Shown piece by piece: positions 9,433 through 16,244 of a stretch of DNA of 27,020 nucleotides. The DNA is from Caldisphaera sp. (GTDB lineage: Archaea > Thermoproteota > Thermoprotei_A > Sulfolobales > Acidilobaceae). Numbering within the stretch: the stretch's first letter is position 1; each line of letters starts with the position of its first letter. The notes under the pieces were generated by a model. It did not search any database, was not told the DNA's origin, and saw nothing but the letters and a program-made list of their open reading frames with translations. The translations under genes and the position numbers were made by a program. The stretch covers positions 1-27,020 of the forward strand of contig PNIA01000014.1 of assembly GCA_002877855.1 (NCBI GenBank), in the 5' to 3' direction.

Positions 9433-9810
9433 ATGAAGAAAATATCATTAAAAATTGATTTGGGAAAATATATGAGTGTGAAATTACAACTGGATGAAGC
9501 TAAAAAACTCTTAGAGGAGATAGTAAAAGAGTTAAATATAAAATCAAAAGATATAAATGAATCTTTTAGGATATTAAATAATTTTGATGAATTTTATTCA
9601 TATCAGCAAAAGAAATTTAAAGATTATTTAACACCAGATAAAGATGTAAGCGATATGATTAAAGGAGCAGTAGTTGTAGATAATTTAAAACTTTTAAAAG
9701 AAGATAAGAAAAAATATGTAGTAATTACATTTGATAGAAGATTAAAGGAAGACATTATAATAAAATCTCTAAAATTAATTGGATATGAACCTGTTATAGA
9801 AGGCAGTTAA
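9433..9810 (+). CDS. Uncharacterised small charged protein
   Basis: A 125-residue lysine- and glutamate-rich soluble protein that I do not recognise. The N-terminal two thirds look helical (LDEAKKLLEEIVKELNIKSK). The C-terminal third reads like alternating strand and helix: KKKYVVITFDRRLKEDIIIKS. There is no signal peptide, membrane segment, cysteine pair or obvious catalytic motif. The start is well supported, with AAAGGATG seven bases before the ATG and a TATA-like box at the right distance. It is transcribed alone, divergently from rpoK and convergently with the rpo13 candidate. It is probably a real lineage-specific gene. Confidence 0.7.
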   Translation: MKKISLKIDLGKYMSVKLQLDEAKKLLEEIVKELNIKSKDINESFRILNNFDEFYSYQQKKFKDYLTPDKDVSDMIKGAVVVDNLKLLKEDKKKYVVITFDRRLKEDIIIKSLKLIGYEPVIEGS

Positions 9811-9820
9811 CCTTTTTTAA
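9811..9820 (+). terminator. T-run after the 9433 gene
   Basis: A run of six T residues (9813-9818) directly after the stop codon, typical of archaeal termination. Confidence 0.35.
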
Positions 9821-9876
9821 ATTAAAGTATGCATAGCATTTTAGCTTAATAATAAATAGAATATTGTTATAAACGA

Positions 9877-10260
9877 TCACTCCTTGGATTCTACATTATC
9901 TTTATTTACTTCTTTTTTCTTTCTCTTTTTTTGAGAACTCTTTGATTTCTGAGAACCCTTTTTGCTCTTTGCTTTAATGCTTGAGCTCTTTTTCTTTGAT
10001 TTCTGAGAACCCTTTTTGCTCTTTCTTGTTTTCTTTATAGAAGAACTTGAAAGCTCTGCCATCTTGACTCCAACACTTTCATCATACATGCTTTTGGCCT
10101 CATTAATACTGATTTCTCTTTGTGTTGCCCTTTCTAAAATATCAAACGAATTCAACATAATTTCAAGCAATTCTGGACTTTCCACTTTATATTCTATAAT
10201 AGATTCTGAATTTTCTTCCTCTTCTTCCTCTATTGATTCCTCATCAACAGCTTCGCTCAT
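9877..10260 (-). CDS. rpo13: Candidate RNA polymerase subunit Rpo13
   Basis: A 127-residue protein with three clear parts. Residues 1-24 are strongly acidic (IEEEEEENSE). Residues about 25-70 form a predicted helix-turn-helix, SPELLEIMLNSFDILE followed by REISINEAKSMYD. Residues about 75-127 are almost only Lys, Ser, Gln and Arg. This acidic tail, short HTH and basic tail is the architecture of Rpo13, the extra subunit of crenarchaeal RNA polymerase, whose HTH holds a similar I-S-x(2)-EAK pattern and whose basic tail contacts downstream DNA. The tail here carries a 32-bp exact duplication 54 bp apart. GGTG lies five bases before the ATG. Other basic-tailed crenarchaeal proteins remain possible. 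Confidence 0.6.
   Translation of the reverse strand: MSEAVDEESIEEEEEENSESIIEYKVESPELLEIMLNSFDILERATQREISINEAKSMYDESVGVKMAELSSSSIKKTRKSKKGSQKSKKKSSSIKAKSKKGSQKSKSSQKKRKKKEVNKDNVESKE
9939..10024 (-). repeat. 32-bp exact direct repeat in the rpo13 tail
   Basis: Bases 9939-9970 and 9993-10024 are identical over 32 bp with a period of 54 bp, exactly 18 codons, so the frame is kept. The unit encodes SKKGSQKSK in both copies. The absence of synonymous differences argues for a recent duplication rather than selection on protein sequence alone. Confidence 0.85.
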
Positions 10261-10394
10261 TTTCCCACCCTATTAGTATTTTATGCTAGGGAAATTTAAT
10301 ATTTTCATTTAATTTGCAGCTAATATCCTCTTCTTTTAACTTAGATAAAGAGTTTAATAAATTTGGGCTAGTCAGCAATAGAAATGGAAATACT

Positions 10395-10505
10395 TAGTTT
10401 TAACGACCCTTCTCTATGAAGCATACCTCTTTAATGGCTAGTACTCATTAATTTATTTTTACAATAAACCTTAAAAGCATTACCCCCAGCCCCTAGAAGG
10501 ATTGA
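10395..10505 (-). repeat. Partial copy A of the non-coding repeat family
   Basis: Bases 10434-10461 are identical over 28 bp to 14392-14419, and similarity continues through the AATAAA and the CCCC block near 10480. Only the proximal part of the element is present; the GC-rich hairpin core found in copies B and C is missing. The rest of the 490-base gap 10261-10747 holds a TATA-like GTATATAAGC at 10654-10663 and another TATAAATA at 10723-10730, and no gene that I can support. Confidence 0.7.
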
Positions 10506-10747
10506 GACTTGTCATTTGTCTTGTCAGCTCCTAACTCCCTATAGAGTAATGTTTTCATTAGATATATGAAGTTATGAGGAAAACTACAATAATAAATTAA
10601 GGAGTACCTTTAGAAATCCTGGCCTTTATTATTATCTTTTTATTATAAGTTTAGTATATAAGCTTTTCTCCGATAAAATAAATTAATTCGCTATTTAGCA
10701 ATTTTCTATATTGATGGCTATCTATAAATAATGAGGTAAGACATCTA

Positions 10748-11095
10748 ATGTTCCAATATGAGGATTATATTACAGATTTGAGGAGACATAGCATGGTAAA
10801 TTATAATGGATTTAAAGATGAAAACTATAACAATCTTATTAGTAGGCTTAGCAAAAATGCCATGCAAGCTTTTACGGGGCTATATATTTTACTTGAAAAT
10901 AGCTCAAAAAATAAATACATGATGAACTTTGCAGAGTTACTTATTAGATCTCCTGAAAATGCTTGTGAACTAGCCCATGAGATTTTAGGAGATCAATTTA
11001 TTTTTGTTATAAAAGTTATGTTAAAGGATATAGAAGGAAGCAAATTAGCAAACTTCGTGTTAAGTGTTTGTAAAAGAAATTTTAGTAGTTCTTAA
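10748..11095 (+). CDS. Uncharacterised small helical protein
   Basis: A 115-residue protein, not recognised. It appears all-helical and soluble: NLISRLSKNAMQAFTGLYIL, then MMNFAELLIRSPENACELAHEIL and FVIKVMLKDIEGSKLANFVL. There is no catalytic motif, and its two cysteines are not paired. The ATG at 10748 has GAGGT ten bases upstream and a TATA-like box (TATAAATA, 10723-10730) about 20 bases away, so the start is plausible; ATG at residue 16 (MVNYNGF) is an alternative. It stands between repeat copy A and the convergent M50 protease gene. The regular codon pattern and promoter suggest a real gene of unknown role. Confidence 0.6.
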   Translation: MFQYEDYITDLRRHSMVNYNGFKDENYNNLISRLSKNAMQAFTGLYILLENSSKNKYMMNFAELLIRSPENACELAHEILGDQFIFVIKVMLKDIEGSKLANFVLSVCKRNFSSS

Positions 11096-11215
11096 AATAA
11101 TATTAAGATTCACATAAAATAAAACTTCTATTTTATTATTAATGGTTATTCGACATGAAGTAATCATATAATCTTTTCTTAAAGAGCATGACTTTCAGTT
11201 TAAAAATACAAAATT

Positions 11216-12322
11216 TTAAGATGGCAAAGGTAATGTTAAAATTAATAACAAACAATATATTATAACTGCTGATAAACCTTTATATGATATTTTATTACTT
11301 TCCATAGCTGCTCCTGGATGTTTTCCTCTAGTAATTAAAAATATAAACAGGACAAATATTCCAAAAAGTGCAAAAGTAGAATACCATATCCCAGCCAATA
11401 TTAATGCCACTATGAAAATTTGAGAAGCTACATAGTGACCTCTTTCACCCAATGCAGCTCTTAATACATGTCCTCCATCTAGTTGAGAAACAGGAATTAG
11501 GTTTAAGAAAGTTATAAAAAATACAATATATGAAGCAAACATCATGGCAGAAGGCTGTATAATATATCCTTGAGGTATCTTTTCAACATATGTTATTATG
11601 CTTAGGATTAATGGGACTAGACTTATTGTTGAAGAAGATACAGGTGAATATGGCATTAATGTAGAGTATTTTAGTCCTATAAATGCAAAAGGTATAGCCG
11701 CCAAAAAACCAAATAATGGTCCCATCACTCCTGTTAAAGCCAATATATCATTGGTTGGAGGCACCCATTCCATATTTATTACTGCCCCAAAGGTTCCCAG
11801 AAAACCAAATTGCAATGGAGGGGCTGGTAATAGATATGGAGGACTGGCTGGAACATTATACCTTCTCATAGTTATCCAATGACCAGCTTCATGAATCAAT
11901 AAAGGTATAATCAATCCAATTAAATATGCGAAAGGACTCCATGCAAATCCTGTGTTGATAGTTTTAAAATCTAATCCTGAAATATAGACAGTTATTAATG
12001 TGGCAATAGCAAGCCCTATTACAACACTTTTTTTAATCCTACTTTCTTTTTTTACCATATAAAGCATTAATTCGTTATTTTCTTTCCTTAGTGCTACGTT
12101 AAAACTAATCTTGAATGATTCCTTGTAGAGTTTAACAAATGCAGATGATACTTTATCCCCATCTTTTAGGCCTAAAATTTTAAATTGATAAGAATTATTA
12201 TTTTTTGAAATTAACGTGACATCAAAATACTTCGAAATTATATCGTTAACTTTTTGCTCATCAAATGTGGAAATTCTGTTCACCCGGTTTATTAATTTTA
12301 GAATGCGTTTAAATTTGCTCAT
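11216..12322 (-). CDS. Membrane zinc metalloprotease, M50 (site-2 protease) family
   Basis: An intramembrane protease that would cut a membrane-anchored substrate, as S2P-type enzymes do in regulated proteolysis. The zinc motif HEAGH (His144, Glu145, His148) sits in the second hydrophobic segment, and the third ligand motif is LIPVSQLDGGH with Asp282. There are about six hydrophobic segments between residues 100 and 368. The N-terminal 100 residues are soluble and mixed, without a recognised domain. A PPYLLPAPPLQFGFLGTFGA segment follows the active-site helix, as in many archaeal members. It is the last gene of the padR-dph5-M50 cluster, 29 bases after dph5. There is no clear ribosome site before the ATG. 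The substrate is unknown. Confidence 0.93.
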   Translation of the reverse strand: MSKFKRILKLINRVNRISTFDEQKVNDIISKYFDVTLISKNNNSYQFKILGLKDGDKVSSAFVKLYKESFKISFNVALRKENNELMLYMVKKESRIKKSVVIGLAIATLITVYISGLDFKTINTGFAWSPFAYLIGLIIPLLIHEAGHWITMRRYNVPASPPYLLPAPPLQFGFLGTFGAVINMEWVPPTNDILALTGVMGPLFGFLAAIPFAFIGLKYSTLMPYSPVSSSTISLVPLILSIITYVEKIPQGYIIQPSAMMFASYIVFFITFLNLIPVSQLDGGHVLRAALGERGHYVASQIFIVALILAGIWYSTFALFGIFVLFIFLITRGKHPGAAMESNKISYKGLSAVIIYCLLLILTLPLPS

Positions 12323-12351
12323 ATTGTTTAGTTTTAATGCACTATAACTAT

Positions 12352-13197
12352 TTATAAAAGACCTTTAATTTTTGTTGCATAATCGCAAAAATCTTCTTTA
12401 AGCATTTGCTTGTGCTTAATTATTTTATTTGAATCAGCATTTAATATATACTTTAGATATTCTTCCTCAACAAAATGCAATGACGCTGGTATTGCTAAGC
12501 TATAGGGTTCTTCCATTTTTAAATCATTATTTGCTAGTTCATGTAAAGTATTAACGTCAACTATGTTGCTTTCTCCTGCATGAATTATTATACCTAGCAA
12601 CTCGCTTAGTTCCTTAAATCCTGAAATTTCATTATTTAATTGTAACAGATAATTTATTCCTTCACTTATCTTTAATGATTTTCCTTCTTCATCTATATCA
12701 AATAGAAAAAATGTGTGAAGATCTAAACAAAGGTTTCCATATAGCCCATATAATATGCTATATGCCTTGGTTTTTCTCCATTTTCCTGGTATTGTTAATG
12801 TCTTTCCAAATCTATAATATTGAAGCCCTGAAATAGATTTAGCAACACATATCCCCGATACACCATTTACTATCTCACTTTTTACTCCCATTTTTTTAGC
12901 TTCTATCAATAAAGATTCATGCGTTGTTGCTATCATAGGATCTCCAAGTATTATAATCGATACATTTTTGCTCTTGGCTAAATTAATAATTTCATTAGAG
13001 TTATTTTCTAATAAATCCCTTTTAGCTATGAAAATCTCTTTATAATCCAAGAAGGTTTTAACATAATCCAAGAAGGTTTTAACATTTGGCATTGTATAAG
13101 AGTCAACAAATATTAAGTCTGATGATTTTAAAACATCCTTAGCTTTTTCTGTAACATATTTTGGTGTTAAACCAACACCTACTAAGAATAAAACCAA
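12352..13197 (-). CDS. dphB: Diphthine synthase
   Basis: SAM-dependent methyltransferase that builds the diphthine intermediate of diphthamide on the conserved histidine of elongation factor 2. Tetrapyrrole-methylase-fold features are present: N-terminal LFLVGVGLTPKYVT, the SYTMP loop, GDPMIATTHESL, and the family signature TIPGKWRKTKAYSILYGLYGNL with LHTFFLFDID further on. The frame extends to GTG at 13209, but TTG at 13197 has GGTG nine bases upstream and gives a start on MVLFLVGVGL, as in the family, with 281 residues. The stop of the PadR gene lies just upstream, so translation is probably coupled. A perfect 21-bp tandem duplication (13042-13083) repeats VKTFLDY within the N-terminal domain. 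Confidence 0.93.
   Translation of the reverse strand: MVLFLVGVGLTPKYVTEKAKDVLKSSDLIFVDSYTMPNVKTFLDYVKTFLDYKEIFIAKRDLLENNSNEIINLAKSKNVSIIILGDPMIATTHESLLIEAKKMGVKSEIVNGVSGICVAKSISGLQYYRFGKTLTIPGKWRKTKAYSILYGLYGNLCLDLHTFFLFDIDEEGKSLKISEGINYLLQLNNEISGFKELSELLGIIIHAGESNIVDVNTLHELANNDLKMEEPYSLAIPASLHFVEEEYLKYILNADSNKIIKHKQMLKEDFCDYATKIKGLL
13042..13083 (-). repeat. Perfect 21-bp tandem duplication inside dphB
   Basis: Bases 13042-13062 and 13063-13083 are identical. The unit encodes VKTFLDY and keeps the reading frame. It falls between the SYTMP loop and the strand KEIFIAKRDLL, where extra length could be accommodated on the surface. Confidence 0.9.
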
Positions 13198-13210
13198 AAA
13201 CAGGAGCACC

Positions 13211-13687
13211 TTACTTTTTGCAATACCCTTCTAATTCAAGATCAAGTTTATTTAGCCACTCTTTAAGAGTATTGCATACTTCTTCTGATTCATTCTCAAA
13301 GCCTTGCCTCCTCATGGCATCTATTCCTCCCATAATTATATAGTTTATCATTGATGTATAAATGGATATTTTATTAATTAGTTGATCCTTTAGCATTAAC
13401 CAACCATTAAATGTAAGAGAATAAACTATCTTTTTTCCTCCCCTAACACCCTCTTGTTCATATGACTTGATTTCTATTAAACCTTCATTTTGCATATTAT
13501 CTAACAATGGATATAAAGTACCTGCTGCTGGCTTCCATCTACCATGGGTCATTTCTTCAATTTTCTTCATTATTTCATATCCATGGCTTGGTTTTTCTGC
13601 AAGTATCCTTAAGACCAAATATAGCAGGCTTTCTCTATATGCTTTAGCACCTTTTAGTTGTGTCTCTTCATCTTCTTGTATTTTCAT
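13211..13687 (-). CDS. PadR-family transcriptional regulator
   Basis: DNA-binding regulator with a PadR winged helix: YLVLRILAEKPSHGYEIMKKI, then the recognition region WKPAAGTLYPLLDNMQNEGL and the wing EGVRGGKKIVYSLTFNGW. The C-terminal region (about residues 105-158) is helical and should mediate dimerisation. The frame is open from ATG at 13702, but ATG at 13687 has GGTGAG seven bases upstream, giving 158 residues. A TATA-like AATATAAACC lies at about 13722-13731 on the minus strand. It is first in a cluster with diphthine synthase and the M50 protease. Its ligand and targets are unknown. Confidence 0.93.
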   Translation of the reverse strand: MKIQEDEETQLKGAKAYRESLLYLVLRILAEKPSHGYEIMKKIEEMTHGRWKPAAGTLYPLLDNMQNEGLIEIKSYEQEGVRGGKKIVYSLTFNGWLMLKDQLINKISIYTSMINYIIMGGIDAMRRQGFENESEEVCNTLKEWLNKLDLELEGYCKK

Positions 13688-13721
13688 AAAATTGCTCACC
13701 ATTTAACAATAGTAAGAGAGG

Positions 13722-13731
13722 GTTTATATTG
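13722..13731 (-). promoter_or_regulatory. Putative promoter of the padR-dphB-M50 cluster
   Basis: AATATAAACC on the minus strand lies about 35-45 bases before the padR ATG at 13687. This would place transcription start near 13700 with a short leader that contains the GGTGAG ribosome site. PadR proteins often repress their own promoter, but no clear dyad is visible here. Confidence 0.4.
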
Positions 13732-13738
13732 ATTTCTA

Positions 13739-13925
13739 TTATATCAGCGTATTATCTATTGAATTTTTAATTAAAAAGTTTTTAAATAGGTGCTCAGTCC
13801 TGGTATCTATCTTCATTAATTCTGTAATACCAGCCTTCTTCATAGCACCAAATTTTTCGTGTCCTCCTAACCTTAAAGAGATATTATTTGCATTACAGCA
13901 AATTTTTGCCCTTATTATTTTATGT
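13739..13925 (-). pseudogene. Open reading-frame remnant of unknown origin
   Basis: A minus-strand frame reads through LRLGGHEKFGAMKKAGITEL and continues TRTEHLFKNFLI before a stop at 13739-13741. The only ATG in frame (13843) gives 34 residues. Upstream the frame stays open to about 13925, but without a start codon. The residue pattern looks protein-like rather than random. I do not recognise the family. It may be the C-terminal piece of a decayed gene. Confidence 0.25.
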
Positions 13926-14062
13926 TTAAAGGTTTATTTTTCTATATTAACTTTTGTGCAATTACAAATTACCTTATCACTATAATTATATATCCCAAAA
14001 ATTAAAACTTAAACCATAAAAGACTATAGCATGAAAGAAATTTAATAGTTCTAGAGCAGAAG

Positions 14063-14197
14063 TTGTTATTTGACGAGAAGCCTAAAGAAAAGAAATAAGA
14101 TTTATTTGATAGAGAAAAAGAAATAATGGAAATAGAAAACAATATAAGCAGATCTCTAATTGTAATTTCTGGAGTTAGAAGAATTAGTAAAACCTGA
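14063..14197 (+). pseudogene. Archaeal ATPase (PF01637-like) N-terminal remnant
   Basis: The frame from TTG at 14063 reads LLFDEKPKEKK, a stop (TAA at 14096), then DLFDREKEI and SLIVISGVRRISKT, then another stop. This is the start of the archaeal STAND-like ATPase family, whose members typically begin LFD-x-RPK-x(2)-R-x-DLFDRE and have G-x-RR-x-GKT as the phosphate loop. Here the glycine before KT is Ser, an in-frame stop interrupts the N-terminus, and similarity ends right after the loop where repeat copy B begins. The gene is clearly dead. Members of this family are often lineage-expanded and unstable in crenarchaea. Confidence 0.7.
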
Positions 14198-14478
14198 TCT
14201 TTCCTGCTCCGAAGGGCTTGTTCTCGAGGTCTTGAGGATTACTCTCCTTTATGTTGCTCTGATTCCTCCCTATGTGGGAGCAAAGTTACAACTTCTCACC
14301 CTTATTTGACTTGAGGGAGAAATCTCACCCTCCTTTTTCTTTAATTTGGTAACGAGTAGAGGCCTACCTCATATTGTGAAGAATACCCTTGATGGCTAGT
14401 ACTCATTAATTTATTTTTAAAATAAATCTCTAAAACTTTACCCCCACCTTAAAAGACGAGTTTGCCGTTTAATTTATC
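14195..14478 (-). repeat. Copy B of a structured non-coding repeat element
   Basis: About 280 bp with a second long copy at 26076-26372 and a partial copy at 10395-10505. Conserved blocks are, on the plus strand, CTCTGATTCCTCCCTATGT (14257-14275), GGGAGAAATCT near 14315, GAGTAGAGGC near 14355, ATGGCTAGT at 14392, and the CTTTACCCCC block near 14440. Three hairpins recur: GCTC-CGAA-GGGC at 14206-14217, TTGCTC/GAGCAA at 14254-14283, and GAGGG/CCCTC near 14313-14332. There is no ORF of useful length. A small hairpin at one end and GC-rich structure resemble the right end or omega-RNA region of IS200/IS605-type elements, but that identification is inference. Confidence 0.65.
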
Positions 14479-14499
14479 AATAAAAAAAGAAGGACCTTA

Positions 14500-14735
14500 T
14501 GAAAAGTTAAGAGAATTGCAATAGAGTTGGCATTAAATGAGATTAATAATTTAGTTAACATAAAAAAAGCATTTCTTTTATCACTGCCAGAAGATATAAA
14601 AGTGTATTAAGGTGTTTGGTCAATGGAGAAGATAGAATAAAATAATGAGTTGTCTTCAGAAGAAAGAAGGAACTACAATTTCTAGCAACGTTTTAGATAA
14701 TATTTTAAATAACTTAAAAAATAAGTATAATTAAG
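14500..14735 (+). pseudogene. Possible downstream debris of the interrupted ATPase gene
   Basis: After repeat copy B, several short plus-strand segments in shifting frames look protein-like: EGPYEKLREL, then AIELALNEINNLVNIKKAF and LLSLPEDIKVY, then SSNVLDNILNNLKNKY before TAA near 14735. Their order and helical character would fit the middle of an archaeal ATPase gene split by copy B at 14195-14478 and then eroded by frameshifts. Similarity is not strong enough to be sure. Between 14735 and 14950 I see nothing but AT-rich DNA. Confidence 0.3.
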
Positions 14736-14954
14736 GGTTATGAATTTCTAGATCCCATATATAAAGAAGCTTCAATCATAACTAAATAATATTATGTTGT
14801 TATAATACACATTATGTGCTAATCTAAAATTATAATAAATCCTTCTCTACTTTAAAGGATCTTTAGTTATAAAAGCAGATTTTCGAATGTTTTTACTTCC
14901 TTAAAATTTTATTAATTATTTAAAATATAGTATTTAATTATTATAACTCCTTTA

Positions 14955-14978
14955 AGCCTTTAATTTTTATTAAAGGCT
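14955..14978. promoter_or_regulatory. Perfect 9-bp palindrome upstream of the MFS promoter
   Basis: AGCCTTTAA (14955-14963) and TTAAAGGCT (14970-14978) are exact reverse complements separated by six bases. The dyad ends six bases before a TATA-like box and so sits where an activator or repressor of the transporter gene could bind. It could instead form a transcript hairpin, but no gene reads into it. Confidence 0.5.
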
Positions 14979-14983
14979 CTTTC

Positions 14984-14996
14984 CCTTTAAAATACC
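14984..14996 (+). promoter_or_regulatory. Putative promoter of the MFS transporter gene
   Basis: CCTTTAAAATACC, a good archaeal TATA-like box, is about 36 bases before the ATG at 15026. Transcription would start near 15018, leaving a leader of only a few bases. Confidence 0.5.
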
Positions 14997-15025
14997 TTTT
15001 TTCTAGTTAAAGATAGGCTATAGCT

Positions 15026-16189
15026 ATGTGGTTTGAAATAGCAATGCTGTTTATGGGTTTACTTTCAGCCATGGATATAGGCATATTTACATATATAGGA
15101 TACAGAACATCTGTAACTCCTTTTGAGTATGGATTGATAGGTGCGCTATGGAGTGCCACTTTTATAATATCAAATCTTATTTTTGGAAGACTATCAGATA
15201 AGGGGAAAAACAAATTACTTATAAGCATATCATTCTTCTCTATTTTAATAACTGGTCTATTGTTTACATTTCACAGTTTGACAAGCTTAGCTATAGCCTA
15301 TATGTTCCATGCTTTAAGTGTTGCTTCTTCTAATTTGGCTATATCAACAACTATTTTTGAAATGAAAAGCAGCAATAAATGGAAATTTTATACAGAGCTG
15401 CAAAGATTTTCTCTATATTCAATTAGGGGCTTAGCTTTAGTTTCTCTATACTTTATTAGAAATATATTTCAACTAGATTATTTTATCTATTTTACAGTTT
15501 TTATAGGGTTGGCAACATTTTTTACGATACCTTCTTTACAATTAAAAGTTGAAAGATCATTGCATTCATTATCAAAAGGATTTGATTCTATAACTAGCTA
15601 TGTAAAGATGCTCTCATATATAGCATATGATAATGCCTTTGCATTGCCTAATGCAGTTAAAAGAGGTTATTTTAATAAAAAGAACTTGTCATCAAAAAAT
15701 ATTGCTCTATCAATGTTTTTTGTTACACTGGCAGGAGATTATATTTTTACAGCATTGCCTCTCTTAGCTAAATCCACCATTAGTTTAGGATTATTATGGT
15801 TTTCATATGGTATTTCAGGCATTATTATGGCTATTTCCTTAATTTTAATCTCTTTAATTTCATCAAATAGTAAAGGATTGGCAATTTTAGCTATACTATT
15901 TAGAGGTTTATGGCTTGTCATAGCAATATCATTGATAAAGGACTTCGTTAGCTTAATAGTTTTTATAACAATATCTTATATGCTTTTTAGTATAATTGAT
16001 ATAATTTTGTACAATTCGTTTTCAGAGAGTTCTAGTGGATATGGGTCTCATTCATATTATATGCTTAGAGAACTAGGTACATTAATTGGATCAATGATTG
16101 TTGGATTAACATTAGAAAGAGGAGAAATTATATTTGATTCTGTACCATTAATTTCTACTGCTTTATCTATTATATTTATTATTTTATAG
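15026..16189 (+). CDS. Major facilitator superfamily transporter
   Basis: Integral membrane transporter of 387 residues with about eleven or twelve hydrophobic segments. The cytoplasmic loop between segments 2 and 3 is GRLSDKGKNKLL, matching the MFS motif A pattern G-x(3)-D-x(2)-G-x-(R/K). A soluble loop between the two halves (about residues 178-225, SLHSLSKGFDSI onwards) divides it as expected. The substrate cannot be told from the sequence. There is no Shine-Dalgarno site next to the ATG; the promoter position suggests an almost leaderless transcript. A palindrome upstream suggests regulated expression. It ends close before the zinc-ribbon gene at 16245 and may be co-transcribed with it. 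Confidence 0.85.
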   Translation: MWFEIAMLFMGLLSAMDIGIFTYIGYRTSVTPFEYGLIGALWSATFIISNLIFGRLSDKGKNKLLISISFFSILITGLLFTFHSLTSLAIAYMFHALSVASSNLAISTTIFEMKSSNKWKFYTELQRFSLYSIRGLALVSLYFIRNIFQLDYFIYFTVFIGLATFFTIPSLQLKVERSLHSLSKGFDSITSYVKMLSYIAYDNAFALPNAVKRGYFNKKNLSSKNIALSMFFVTLAGDYIFTALPLLAKSTISLGLLWFSYGISGIIMAISLILISLISSNSKGLAILAILFRGLWLVIAISLIKDFVSLIVFITISYMLFSIIDIILYNSFSESSSGYGSHSYYMLRELGTLIGSMIVGLTLERGEIIFDSVPLISTALSIIFIIL

Positions 16190-16244
16190 GAATAAAAAGG
16201 AAGAAGTAATTTAAGTACAAAAATTAATAAAATAATTTAGAAAG

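Noticed and set aside
14378..14423. Short minus-strand ORF starting ATGAGTACTAGCCATCAAGG in repeat copy B as a transposase start
   Set aside because: It stops after about 22 codons, and the reading frame is not kept in copies A and C, so it is not a conserved coding sequence.
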